Origin: Silene latifolia
Lineage: Eukaryota; Streptophyta; Magnoliopsida; Caryophyllales; Caryophyllaceae
Reading direction: 5' to 3'
Assembly (NCBI RefSeq): GCF_048544455.1
Contig: NC_133526.1
Coordinates: 12,540,001-12,604,000, forward strand
Length of the DNA stretch: 64,000 bases
Shown here one piece after another: positions 21,308 through 32,931 of this stretch. The notes under the pieces were generated by a model. It made no database searches. It was given only the letters and a program-made list of their open reading frames with translations, and had not been told where the DNA came from. The translations under genes were made by a program, and so were the position numbers. The first letter of the stretch is position 1. Every line of letters starts with the position of its first letter.

Positions 21308-23898
21308 ATGAAACCACCCATTTCAAAACATTATGCAAGAATACAACAACAACATCATCATCATCATTCTGAAAGCATGAATAATAACAATAGTAATAAT
21401 AATAATAGTAGTAATTATAATAAAGCTGATTTGTTGAAGAAATTAAACCGTTTAAACCCATTTGAGATTCCAATAAGCATAACTATATTCTTTCTATTGA
21501 CTTTATTCCTCATTTGTTCATCTTTCTACTTTGACTATGGTGCTGTAATAAATGGTATTGGAGGTGCCACGTGGCGATTTGGGGTTGGTCAAAATCAAGA
21601 TGGTAACTTGGGATTTGTTCAAGTAAAAAATAGTGGTAATATTAGTATTAGTAGTAGGAATTATAGTAAAAGTGGTGAAAAATGTGATTATTTTGAAGGG
21701 AAATGGGTGTGGGATGAGACATACCCACTTTATAATTCCAAAGATTGTTCCTTTTCTGATGGAGGATTTAGATGTTTGCCAAATGGTAGGCCTGATAATT
21801 CTTTTACTAAGTGGAGATGGCAACCTAACAAGTGTGATTTGCCAAGGTTGTTACCTTTTCTATTCTTTACCCTTTGTTAATTTATGTATTTTTGTTGTTG
21901 ATGGATTTTTCGAAAACCGCCTCTTTGTGTTGTCAACATTAGGGTAAGTATCCTGCAATTTGCGGGAGCTATCAAGGTACTGGGGTAATGTTGTTGTTGT
22001 TGTTGTTGTAGTAGTTGTTGTAGTTGATAGGTTTATGATGATTTTATTTGTGTCATGATAATCTTTGATGCCTTTATTCTTTTAATTATATGGTTTTAAT
22101 GTGATGATAACACTAGGGTAACTGGGTAAGACTGCGTACATTTGACCCCCCTACCTCGCAATTTGCAGGAGCCATTGAGGTACTAGGGTGATTGTTGTTG
22201 TTGTTGTTGTTGATACTATATGGTTTACTCAAATTATGAGGTACTATTGGAAGTTAGATGATTGGAGGAACATTGGTTGGTATAATTACCTCATATGGTT
22301 CATAGTTTGGGATACTGTGGTCTTAGGTGGTGTTGACTGATTCTTATCTAGTTGGGTAAAATTGCTGTCTTGAATGTGATAAGTTGTTGGTGTTAGTTAG
22401 TTCAGGGAAGGTCGTGGAGGTAGTGGATAATTGGGGTTTGAGAACTTTCTTACAGATTTACCCCTTGTATTGTTTTGACTGAGTTAGTTATCGAGGTCAA
22501 TGAGTTCAGGGAATGTCATGGAGGTAGTGGATTGGTGGGGTTTGACTTTTGAGAACCTTCTTTCTCCCCTATGTTGTTGTTTTGACTGTGTTAAATTGTC
22601 CGTGTCCGCTAATTTAGGGTATGTCATGGAGGTAGTTGAGAGATGGGTTTTAAGAACCTTCTTTCTCCCTTATTGGTTTCTACTTCAGTGTAGTTGGATT
22701 TTGATATTACTTTGATATATTCATTTAGTCGGAATGCAATTTGGGTTGGTTATAATAGTTTTCTTAGTGCTGCTGTCTAGAACAAGTTAAATTGAGGTTG
22801 AAGATGTCAATTTGTACACTCGGTAAACTCCTAGCTGGGAGTTCTCAAACGGCGTCTCACAAACCCATTCTCCCTCCCTTTCTGTCGAGTTTTTGAACCA
22901 ATGAATGTTGATAAACTGCTGAGTTGATGATTTCTAACCTTTCATATTTTATTTGCCAAATCCTTGGATCTTAGTGTGTATGATTTCCACAACTATGCCA
23001 TCTGAACCAGTGTTTCTGTTATGGATTGCGACTATTGTAATGATTTTGATGCAATTTCAAATAATTGCGGGCCTAAAAAATTTGTATAAAGTTTATCATT
23101 GAGAATTTACAAAATAGTGCTCCGTATATGAAGTTTATAGATCTAAAAAAATTTCAACTTCAAAAAGACAAAAAGTTGTTTAGTGTCTCACGAGCCCATG
23201 TCAACATGAACCCGTCATTGATTTCAATGCTGAATTGTCTTTTCTGGTTGTTTTGATCATGACAGATTTAATGCTACGGCGATGCTGGAAAAGTATAGGA
23301 ACAAACGAGTTGTATTTGCTGGTGACTCGATCGGAAGAAATCAATGGGAGTCGCTTTTGTGTTTGCTTTCTTCTGCTGTTCATGATAAGACTTCAGTTTA
23401 TGAAGTAAATGGAAATCCCATAACAAAGCATATGGGGTTTTTGGTGTTTCGGTTTCGTGATTATAACTGCACTGTTGAGTACTATAGAGCTCCATTTTTA
23501 GTGGTGCAAGGCAGACCGCCTGCTGGTTCTCCGGCAAATGTGAGGTACTCTTTGAGAGTGGATCAACTAGATTGGACAGCTGGCAAATGGAAAGATGCTG
23601 ATGTGCTAATTCTTAATGCTGGACATTGGTGGACGTACGATAAGACTGTGAGGAGGTAAGTTGAACGACTTCCTTTGTCTTTCAATATCATTACTTTTCC
23701 CCGACTCAGTTATTCTAGATATAAATCTGTTGATAACATGTCGTGCATTTCCCTTCCCTCTATCTGTGATCATTGTTGATTCCCCTGCACTAGACTCGTA
23801 GAAGCAAATGAGGAAGACTGACCACTTCTGGTCAGAAATTGATATGCCGTTGCTTAACTAGGACTCGTAGAAGCATTCATCTGCTTGCGTCTCCTGGT

Positions 23899-23933
<35 letters not shown>

Positions 23934-25745
23934 CTATGACGGATCTTTGAAAGTACTTCCATTTGAACTACGAATTGACCTCCTAATATTGAACTCACTC
24001 CTCTCCAGTGGTTGCTATTTCCAAGAAGGAAATAAGGTTGATATGAATATGACAGTGGAAACTGCTTTTCAACGGTCAATTGAGACTCTCGTCAATTGGA
24101 TAGATAGACACATGAATTTGACCAAGACAAAAGTCTATTTTCGATCCTATGCTCCCATACACTTCAGGTTTGCCTTCGTGATCCTACACTTTTATTTTTA
24201 TTTTTTATATTTTGCACATTGGAGGTTAAGATGCACAAGGCATTGATGGCTGCTCTTATTCCTGTTTGGAAATATTAATATATGAATCTGGTTTTTTATC
24301 TTTGGAAATGGCTCAACAATCGGTGGTAAAATATAGAACCTACATGGCCAGGGCTATGGCACTTGAGGTCTTATTGACACATATATGGCTAAATGATTGA
24401 TATCAACCTCAAACTTAGATTCCGAGATCAAGTCTGAAACCTGGTTACATTCCACAACACCCATGCAAAATCACGCACGCTTTATTCTTTTCCAAATTTG
24501 TGCTATAAGTGAATCCAGACGATATCTTCAGTTTACTCGGCTTTTCTCGACTAACCCCATTCTTTTTAGAAGTTACGTTCACTCTCGTTTGATCTATCAG
24601 CCATTGTTGGCAAACCTAGGACCTGTTTGGAATATCAGCATCAGGAATCCAGTTTGTTAGGGTGCAAACCCTTGTCCCACATCGGTAGAATAAAGATGGA
24701 AGATCATCTTTATAAGTGTCCAGAAAATATAATAGTACGAGACCTTTTGGGAAGGAGCCCAAGAGTAAATCCGTGAGGGCTTGGCCCAAAGCGGACAATA
24801 TCGTACTATTATGGGTCGTGGACACAGATGCAGCAGAGGCCCAACACAGTGATATTCACGCTTCCGCACAACAAGTGGTATCAGAGCCCAAGGTTCGACT
24901 TGGGCTAGACACGAGGATTCATCAGCAGGCCCAAGACTTGAAGTTGTTGATCAGGTGGTCAAGGTCCGAGTCAATTAAGATGATGATCCTTGGTTTGAGG
25001 GGAGGATTGTTAGGGTGCAAACCCTTGTTATCGTACTAGACTTGGGCTAGACACGAGGATTCATCAGCAGGCCCAAGACTTGAAGTTGTTGATCAGGTGG
25101 TCAAGGTCCGAGTCAATTAAGATGATGATCCTTGGTTTGAGGGGAGGATTGTTAGGGTGCAAACCCTTGTTATCGTACTATTATGGTCTGTGGACACAGA
25201 TGCAGCAGAGGCTCAACACAGGGATATTCACGCTTCCGCACAACACAGTTTTTTCTTGCTAGGTCACCTGACCTTCACTAACATTATGGCTGGATAGTTA
25301 ACTCGGATTTATCTAAGATTATCTGCTTCTGAAACTGATATTTACATCTCTTTGGTGCTTACATGTGATCCTTTAATCTTGCAAACAAAGTTAACTCGGA
25401 TTTAGTACTAATAAGACATTTATTCTTTCTTACAGGGGTGGTGATTGGAAAAACGGTGGAACGTGTCATTTAGAAACAACGCCGGACTTCAAGGCACCAT
25501 ACTTGCCCGAAACGTGGGTACATTCCAATATAGTGAATGGTGTTCTAGCAAGTCGCGCAAACACATCAAACCTCAAAACATTGGATGTTACCTATTTAAG
25601 TTTACAGAGGAGAGATGGTCACCCGTCACTATACTACATGGGAGATAAACTGGCTCCAATGCACCGGCAAGATTGTAGTCACTGGTGCCTACCTGGAGTT
25701 CCCGACACTTGGAACGAACTCCTATATGCATCACTTTTTACTTAA
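21308..25745 (+). CDS. TRICHOME BIREFRINGENCE-LIKE (TBL) protein, probable wall-polysaccharide O-acetyltransferase
   Basis: Four exons with GT-AG borders, 21,308-21,846, 23,266-23,655, 24,009-24,167 and 25,436-25,745, join in frame to 465 residues. The protein is a type II Golgi membrane protein by family knowledge: a Q/H/N-rich cytosolic tail ([11 protein letters not shown], poly-Asn), one membrane segment at about residues 54-75 ([20 protein letters not shown]), then the TBL domain starting [12 protein letters not shown] at about 126. The DUF231/PC-esterase part has the catalytic GDS ([14 protein letters not shown], about 199-201) and the C-terminal DxxH ([20 protein letters not shown], about 442-445). 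The family acetylates xylan, mannan or pectin; the sequence most resembles the TBL8-11 group, from memory. All exons are free of frameshifts. Introns 1 and 3 carry repeats. Confidence 0.93.
21940..22215 (+). repeat. Two SINE-like 3' tails with (TTG)n ends
   Basis: Two segments in TBL intron 1 share GCAATTTGC-GGGAGC-AT-AAGGTACT-GGGT and end in TTG repeats: about 21,949-22,020 and 22,113-22,213. The second keeps a longer upstream part (GGGTAAGACTGCGTACATTTGACCCCCCTACC). A TTG tail and this 3' phrase fit 5'-truncated plant SINEs. A third fragment (CCCGCTATTTGCAGGAGCC, about 28,809-28,827) is in the WAV3-like gene. No intact pol III boxes were seen. Confidence 0.55.
23909..23929. repeat. Poly-T run in TBL intron 2
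   Basis: A homopolymer T tract within 23,902-23,929. It may act as an extended pyrimidine tract upstream of the intron 2 acceptor (acceptor at 24,008). Confidence 0.7.
24655..25245 (+). mobile_element. TRIM-like element with three LTR copies, in TBL intron 3
   Basis: The 5' LTR at 24,655-24,873 (TGTTAGGGTGCAAACCC..CGCACAACA, 219 bp) is followed by the primer site TGGTATCAGAGCCC (24,876-24,889). The 3' LTR is 25,150-25,245 (96 bp), preceded by the purine tract GAGGGGAGGA. The duplication CAGTT is present on both sides (24,650-24,654; 25,246-25,250). A third, truncated LTR start lies at 25,009-25,038, after which the internal region repeats (GACTTGGGCTAGACACGAGG). The middle and 3' LTRs share the same internal deletion of about 115 bp relative to the 5' LTR. 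No coding capacity; it is in sense orientation to the host gene. Confidence 0.85.
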
Positions 25746-26221
25746 AATTACTCAATTCTTTTCACTCATGGAGGCTTCTTGTATCTTTCATGGATCTCGG
25801 AAGAACCATTGTGAGATGTATTCAACCATTCATGCAGTGTGATACTGTGGTACGAGTGTACGACACCTACACTTGCCAGTATCAGGGGTGGCTGGTAAAA
25901 GATCACTGCCTTTGTTTAGGAAAGCGGAAATTTTATGCCTCGACTTCAGGTATATATTGGCTTGATACTGCGATGTACATGATTAGTGTGTTTTTTGTGA
26001 TAGCGTTTTACTCGATTGTAATATGGTGACAATGTAAAGGAAAAAGGCTGAAGAAAGTTTATTATTTCCGACAATTAATGGCGGAGAACCACATTTTTTT
26101 TAAAATTACGGAGCTGGGAAGTTCGTAGTTCAATGTTCTGTTTCACTTGGTGTATGTTGAAAGGCTCTTTCAAGCAGAAGATTTGTCTGCAGTCAGAAAA
26201 GGAACATACACGGAACATAAC
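25746..26221. other. TBL 3' flank
   Basis: Probable 3' UTR and downstream DNA of the TBL gene. No further gene; ORFs reading through here are out of frame with TBL exon 4. Confidence 0.45.
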
Positions 26222-26503
26222 TGATAGATGAACCATCTCAACCAAATATTCCCGGTTAAAAGGAACATAACTGATAGATGAACCATCTCAATCAAATGTT
26301 CCCGGTTAAAAGGAACATACACGGAACAATTATATTTATTTCCTATTACGCTAAATTTCCACTTCGTGAGTTATTGGAGGCTGCCAGGATTTGAACCCGT
26401 GACCCCTTGATCACAAGGGCTCTGATACCATGATTGATGAACCATCTCAACCAAAACCTTAAGGTTATGGTTGAGGTTCAACAATTATATTTATTTCCTA
26501 TTA
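26222..26503 (-). mobile_element. Very small LTR (SMART/TRIM-like) relic, minus strand
   Basis: On the minus strand, TGGTATCAGAGCCC (plus 26,417-26,430, reversed) directly follows a repeat ending GGTTCATCAATCA (26,431-26,483). Related repeats lie at 26,222-26,267 and 26,272-26,317 (minus-strand end GGTTCATCTATCA), and a 23-bp direct repeat (acaattatatttatttccta..) occurs at 26,326 and 26,481. The 26,431-26,483 repeat is itself palindromic around TTAA. Just after the primer site is GGGTTCAAATCC, a pol III B-box-like string. Boundaries are approximate. Confidence 0.5.
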
Positions 26504-27127
26504 ATAACGTCAAAGTTAAATGAAGACGATAAATTTCATATGAAGTTTCGGTGAAGAAGACTGCTGGGATGTTTATGCATGTCAAGCTAGAAACAATGGG
26601 ATTGGCGGCAATACGATGTGAAACGCAAGAGGTTGATGGACAAGGGTTTATGAAATTTAGGATTCAAACGGTAAAGAGGAAGGTAGTCAAAAGGTATGTG
26701 GGTCAAAAGAAATGAGTAAAAGAGACTCATAATGTTATGTTTAGTTGCAAATCCCCATCAAAACATTGTTCACAAATTTATTTATACTTTAAAAGAAGCG
26801 AGAAAATTGAAAGATAAAGCAACTGAAATAACATCAAAATAAGTTGGAGGAAGGTTTTGGATATTCAGAGCATTGTCTTCAAGTTTGTACTTTGTATGGT
26901 AAAACTGTAAAAGGTTTGGACACAAAACCCCCTGTGAATCTTGGTTAAAGACTTTTCTTTTCGACTTGGTTTCAGCTCATTTCAATTTATTTCAGTTCAT
27001 TTTCGTTCAGTTCAACTCCTTTCAATCGAAACGAACAGAAGTTTATATGATAAAAGGTATTTTGTATATTTTATTCATTGGAAAATCGAATATCTCTTAA
27101 ATAACTCTGATTCATCCTAATAAACTT
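26504..27127. other. Intergenic DNA
   Basis: No gene seen. At 26,978-27,020 there is a run of TTCAGTTCATTTC-type units similar to the interior of the MITE at 1737-1919. Confidence 0.4.
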
Positions 27128-27129
27128 TT

Positions 27130-27399
27130 AGGAGTCCACATAGGCATGTTTTTGTACGAACCTAAGGGGTTTAAAGTCGCTATTGGGCATGGCGGGTTTA
27201 ATGTATAATATTTTTCTTCACCCGTACATAATATGCTTCTACTATACTCAAAGCCGCCATTGAGCATGACCGTTTTATCATAAAACTGCCATTGGGGATG
27301 GCGACTTTATCTTAAAAAATAAAGCCCAAAAACCGCCATGCGAGATGACGAGTCTAGGCCCCTTAGATTCGTATAGAATCCATGCCTACGTGGACCCCT
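27130..27399. mobile_element. Foldback element with about 45-bp inverted ends
   Basis: The left end AGGAGTCCACATAGGCATG (27,130 on), then GTACGAACCTAAGGGG, matches the reverse complement of the right end: AGGGGTCCACGTAGGCATG, then ATACGAATCTAAGGGG. The interior has four copies of a CGCCATTG-GGATGGCG-like phrase. No clear direct target duplication, so the superfamily is open. Confidence 0.65.
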
Positions 27400-28179
27400 A
27401 AATGAGAAAAAGTTTACTTATCAGCCTAAAACGAGAATTACTTTATATTTTAGCATCGTTTTAATAAAATATTCTAATAAATTGGGGAGGGTAGATGGAA
27501 AAATTAGTGGAAAATGAGGTGAACAAATAACAAAAAGAGAGATAAAATATGGGGAGCCTCACTATTGCGGATGCTCTAAAGTCATAACTAGACCTGACCC
27601 AAATAACCCGACTCGACACCCGAACATGACCCGAACCCGAATTGACTCGACCCAGTATAACCCGATCCAAATTTTTATTGTTACAAACTGATTATTATCC
27701 ACAAATAACTTGATCCAAAAATGACCCCGAACCCGAAATGTCCCGACCTAATCCAAAACCCGCATTACCCAAATTAACCCAACCTAAATCTAATCTAAAC
27801 AAGATCTAATTATAACCAACGTAGAGAGTAGAGAGTAAAGGATAGAGAGAGTGGGATGTAGGGACAAGAATAAAGTGAGAAAGAAAGAAATAAAGGAGCA
27901 GCAATGAGGGGCCAAGTCTTGTAAGGTCCACTCCAAGCAATCACACACACTCCTACACTTCTACACTCATCCTGAATCCAACACAACCCCCATTTTCATG
28001 TTTCATCTTCATTTTATTTCCACTTTATTCATCAGTCTTCTTTCAATCAATCTCTCTCTTTTTACTTTTTCTCTTTATTATTCCATTTCCTTCTCAATTT
28101 GCACTTTCAAACTCTTTACAAATACAATATAAATTTAAAAACAGTGTGTTTAAATTGTTTTGTTTGTTAATTTAGAGAG
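27400..28179. other. Upstream region of the WAV3-like gene
   Basis: 27,590-27,790 is a degenerate array of ACCCGAACC/GACCCGA units, like eroded transposon subterminal repeats. 27,820-28,110 becomes AG-rich and then CT-rich, as in plant promoters and leaders. A TATAAAT string is at 28,128-28,134, but it is only 46 bp before the ATG, so its role is uncertain. Confidence 0.45.
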
Positions 28180-30800
28180 ATGGGTGGAAATAATGGAGGT
28201 TGGAAAAGGGTGGCTATTAAGTTTATTTTACTTCCTTGTACTTCTTTCTGCTCTACTTCTGTCAATTCTCCTTCTGTTGCTGTAAGTACCCAATTACCCA
28301 TTTCATTTGTATATAAAGGAAATGTGAGCTTTTTGGAGAATCAGTTAGTCTGTTGTAAGACGGTTTTATGCTAATATTGTCCGAAACAGATGCATGTATG
28401 TTAAAAAGTGCTCCCTATGTCTCGCTCATTTGTTTACCCTCTATATTATTTTAATCAAAGGTAAACAAATGATTGGCACGAAGGTTACACTTTATGTCTG
28501 GAAGGCTGTGTTATGCAAGTATTTCAGTACTTGTGTTGGAGAGTTGAATTTTCCAATTGATTTTATGGTTTTATTGGTAAATGCAGGATTCGGGTCATGA
28601 CCCGGAATTGGGTTTGAATTATGTGAATGAGATTGGTGAGGAAGGAGATTATTTTGCCAATGTATCTAACAAGGTAAACTCTTTTTTGCTTTTTTTTTTT
28701 TAGGGGAATTAATTATTTGGTCTAGTTCAGAATTTGTTGTTTAGTAGACGCAATTTTCATCTGGGATCATTTGGAAACTACGTTATACCTTACCCCCTTA
28801 GGCCTTAGCCCGCTATTTGCAGGAGCCTTTGACGCACTAACTAATGTCGTTGAAGTACTTTATACTTTGGGATGCATTTTGAAATTGAACTACATTTCCA
28901 CAGTTTTTTTTTTTTTTGATAACTTCAGATGAAATTCAGAAATCAAAAACATAAGTCATGTATGAGACTGTTTCACCCTGAGACGCGTCCAAATTACTCC
29001 TAAGTAAATGAGAATGTCATACATCAAATGTTCAAATGAGTAATTTATACAAGAGACGATTTCAAGAATGACCATTAAGTTTCATAAAAAGAGGCTAAAC
29101 CAATAAAACCAGTAAATTCTTAGTTTCATTAAAAGAGACTAAACCAGTAAACTCAATGACCATTACCCCAGATTTGTGGTTGGTTGAGGATGTTGAGAGT
29201 TGAGCAGGATCCTAAGCCTTTGAATAATGGTCCTACATGTATCATTAATTAGAGTAAACAACCCAAATTTGGGATACACTGTCTCCCACTTTTTGGCTGC
29301 AGTATAGGAATTAGTCAGCATCCTGAGTTAATGACATAGCATAATATGTTCACCCAATATTCGTTCGAAATCAAAAGTAAATGCAGCTTTCGATATGGAC
29401 CCATGTCCGCCTTCCACTCAGTTTTTCTCCTTCAATTATTTATGTAAAAACTCAAAACATTATAGATTTTGGACTTAGCTTATCGTTTCTATTTTCACCA
29501 GTTTTTTTTAGTTTATATTATCTTAGACTTGTTAGCTGACGGTTATGTTGTTAATAATTGACAGAATTTGTGCACAATATGTCTTGAACCGCTACTTAAC
29601 ACTAGTAGTGCAGCATCAAGTCCTGGTAAAGCGGTATTTACATCACAATGCTCTCATTCATTCCATCTGTCTTGTATTTCTTCAAATATCCGCCATGGCA
29701 GTGTATCATGCCCTATCTGCCGAGCCCAGTGGACCCGCCTACCTCACACCTTGCACCCTCCATGTTGGCTCTCTCGCAACCAACAAGATCCCATCATTCG
29801 AATCCTTGATGACTCCATATCCACATTCCGGGTTCATAGAAGATCTTTTCTACGTACTGCTCATTATAATGACGATGATCCTGTGGAGTCCGAGGCTCAT
29901 CCACCGTCCCACCCTCGCCTTTGCTTCAGTCTGACGCCACATCATCACTTGACCAGCCCAATGTCACCCTGGTATAAACAAAAGAGACCGGCACATCTGT
30001 CAGTAAGACTTGCTCCTCAGCCGGGAATTGACTTGGTCCTCGTAGCCAGCCCAAATGGACCCCACTTGAGGCTTCTTAAGCAATCCATGGCATTAGTAGT
30101 GTTTTCCTTACGGCCAATAGATAGACTGGCAATTGTCAGCTATTCCTCGTCCGCAGCCCGCATATTTCCCCTAAGGCGCATGACGTCGTATGGCAAGCGC
30201 ACTGCACTTCAAGTCATTGATCGACTTTTTTACGCAGGCCATGCCGATCCTTCAGAAGGGATCAACAAAGGGATTAAGATTCTCAAGGATCGAACTCATG
30301 AAAACCCGTACTCTTTCATTTTGCACTTGTCTGATTATCCTACAAGTACTGAAATCCAAACCGGCATTCCAGTCTCTATTTATCAGTTTCATGTGGGGCC
30401 ATCTAACTCGATCATGCATGAACTAGAGGCCCTCTTAGGGGAATTGCTAGGTGGGGTCGTCCATGAAGTTCAGTTAAGAATCGGGAATGAGGATGATAGC
30501 AGAATAGTGAGGCTTGGTGAGCTTACTGGTGATGAAGAGAGGAGAGTTATTCTAGAAGTCGATGAGTCTCATGGGCGCATATGTATTGGTTATAGCTACA
30601 TTGAGGGTGGGTCTCGGGTGAACGAGCATATTAGAGTAGGCGAAGTTGTAGTAAGTATTGGTGATAGAAGAGACGTTGATGATGGTTCGGATGCCATTCT
30701 TGCCGGTGGAAGGACAAGTTGTGTGGATAGTTGGGAATACCATGATCCTTACATGGCGCGAAGATGGGCCAAGAGATTACATGGAAGACACAGGATATGA
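28180..30800 (+). CDS. WAV3-like RING E3 ubiquitin ligase with von Willebrand A domain
   Basis: Three exons with GT-AG borders, 28,180-28,281, 28,587-28,673 and 29,565-30,800, join in frame to 474 residues. The RING finger is at about residues 66-112 (CTICLEPL..CSHSFHLSCI..CPICRAQW), the E2-binding zinc domain. The vWA-like domain is in the centre (PAHLSVRLAPQPGIDLVLVA.., PIDRLAIVSYSS, FPLRRMTSYGKRTALQVIDR). A family-typical C-terminal part follows (IVRLGELTGDEERRVILEV). WAV3 proteins act as E3 ligases in root gravitropism. The metal-binding DxSxS of canonical vWA domains is replaced here by ASPNG. All exons are intact. The protein is shorter than canonical WAV3 (about 700 residues, from memory), so a short-type paralogue is likely. 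Confidence 0.9.
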
Positions 30801-31667
30801 GGGCTAGGGTTAATCCAGGAATGAAGCGAGTTAAATAGGTTGTATTGTTTGTGACACGATTTGCTATCGTGGTTGTATAACATCATTGTTTCGTGTATTT
30901 ATGTCAAATTTAGTATCAGTCCTCGGTTATTTCGAGATTATGGTTATGAGCATGATATTAAATCAAGGTTATGACATTGAAATGGTTTTGTGAAGGTTTT
31001 AAAGATCATCAGAAATGTATTTTACCGTATTTAGAGAGATTAGGTCGTGACAGTTGATGACGCTAGTAGAAAATTTATTACCGAAATGGAGCAAGAATAC
31101 AAATAGATTTTTGGTGTTGTACAACTCGTGCTCCATGCTTCAACAAAAAAAATTGAGGGTAGCAATTGAAGCTCCCTGGTAGTTGTATTTGGGTAATGAC
31201 AAATTCACTGTTTTTGTTTTTACTGATGTCTCTTAAATTGTGAGAGTGAAAAATAGTAAGATCTCCATATAATTTAGCTTGTATTTAAGTGGCATTAAAC
31301 TTAAAAGATGATAGTGGCGTTATCATCGCCCTTGTATTTCGGCGATGTCATGGCAGACCGACACTATATAGTAGTACACTGTACACTATGTTTATGTAAT
31401 AAACAGATTTTTTTTATGATTTAATTATATTAATGGTGAAAAATTAATTAATTCAAACACCATATTTCGATTTAATTATAAAAAAAAAGAAAAAGAAAAA
31501 TGTTATGGATCCTTGATACAAAGTATTGTGAGACAAATGTCTCGTGACAACAATTGGAAAGTGTTCCTACATGAATTCAAAATAGTCCATTTCATGATAA
31601 TTAGTTATTTATCAACCTCGGTCAATATCCTCGTCTTTGTTACACAATTATTCAAACAATAAATATA
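30801..31667. other. 3' flank of the WAV3-like gene and intergenic DNA
   Basis: Probable 3' UTR followed by AT-rich sequence. No further gene is supported. Confidence 0.4.
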
Positions 31668-31821
31668 CACAAATTCTCATTAAAGACGGCCAATATCCGT
31701 CACAAGGTGAAAACGTATAATACCTTTCTCACAATATGCAAGTGGCATTATCCATATGGTAATCTTGACCGCGCAGTCTTGCGAACTGCGACGACATGCC
31801 CGTCACAAATGAGAATTTGTG
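31668..31821. mobile_element. MITE, ACAAATTCTCATT family (best copy)
   Basis: A 154-bp element with perfect terminal repeats CACAAATTCTCATT and its reverse complement AATGAGAATTTGTG, flanked by TA (31,666-31,667; 31,822-31,823), suggesting a mariner-derived MITE. The interior has ATCCGTCAC and CCCGTCAC near the ends, matching the related copies at 15,987 and 18,166. Confidence 0.75.
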
Positions 31822-32089
31822 TACAACTATATATAGCCGACTTGCATCTCATCGACAAGTACAATTATACAACATACTCGTAGTCCTAGACGACATACTA
31901 ATCCTAGGATGATTTATATCTCACATCATAGGGTTCGGTAAGGCCGAACTTCTAGTATAATTCTACTTATTTATCTTATAGCACAGGAAGATGAAATGTA
32001 AATGAATCCGATATATACATGGATTCACAATACCACTAGCATAGGGATGCGAACGGGCCACACTCAAATGGGGGTGAGAGAGTCTGCTT

Positions 32090-32766
32090 CATCATAAGTT
32101 CAAAGAGGTTCCACTTTAAAATCAATTGGCAATAGGGACAGTAGTCCCTTTCGTTAAAAAGTGGTGTAATCTCTATTTCTCCAACAATGTGAGATACTCA
32201 CGTGTGGGAATTATATTTCAACACGCCCTCTCACATGTGATATCCCTACGAAACCCAGGACGAAACCATGAGAGCGCACCGTAGTGAGAATTAATGAATC
32301 TGAGGCCTTTCAACGGTGGCATAATTTCAACCCAATTTAAATTTAAAACCCGGGGCGAAGCTTTGAGCTCTCATACCATGTTAGAACATGCAAACGGATC
32401 GGGCTACATCCAAACAAAGAATAGACGTATCACTCGACAACACAAGGGAAGTTACATCCTAAATCAATTGGCAATAAAGGGAGTAACCCTTAACTTATAA
32501 AGTGGTAAACCCTCTCATCTTTTATCAATGTAGGACAACACTCACATGCGAATTTACTGAGTTTCTTCACACCCCCTCAAGCCTCACCCAACTCCCACAA
32601 AACGGCCCAGTTAATCATCATACCCAGTCTGATTCATAAGTTCAAGGAAGTTCCACTCTAAAACCAATTGGCAATAGGAGGGATAGTCCCTTTGGTTATA
32701 AAGTGGTACAATCTCTCTTTTTCTAACATTGTGGGACACTCACATGTGGGGATTATATTCCAACAA
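32090..32766 (-). mobile_element. Short-LTR (TRIM-like) cluster, three repeat copies
   Basis: Three copies of a repeat of about 100-130 bp share CAATTGGCAATA, GTCCCTTT-GTTA, AAAGTGGT and a GTGGGACACTCACATG-like end: 32,090-32,223, 32,454-32,552 and 32,633-32,766. Between the first two, TCTCATACCATG (32,370-32,380) is the reverse complement of a CATGGTATGAGA primer-site-like string. So copies 1 and 2 look like the two LTRs of a minus-strand TRIM-like element and copy 3 like a solo LTR. The minus-strand GTCCCACATTG phrase is typical of TRIM/copia LTRs. Confidence 0.5.
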
Positions 32767-32931
32767 TATGGTTATGATGCAGTTCCATATACATGTTCAC
32801 CGAATCCAAAACATTGCGATTTGGGCAGGATTTTGAATCCATTGCATCCCCACTCTTAAGTCACAACCGTGCACCACCCTGCACTTCCTACTTTGACGCC
32901 CTTATAGGTAAGATTCGATAAAATGGGGTTA

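Noticed and set aside
26380..26430. Possible tRNA or SINE because of a B-box-like GGTTCAAATCC on the minus strand
   Set aside because: No cloverleaf or A box could be built; the adjoining TGGTATCAGAGCC is better explained as a primer site of a small LTR element.
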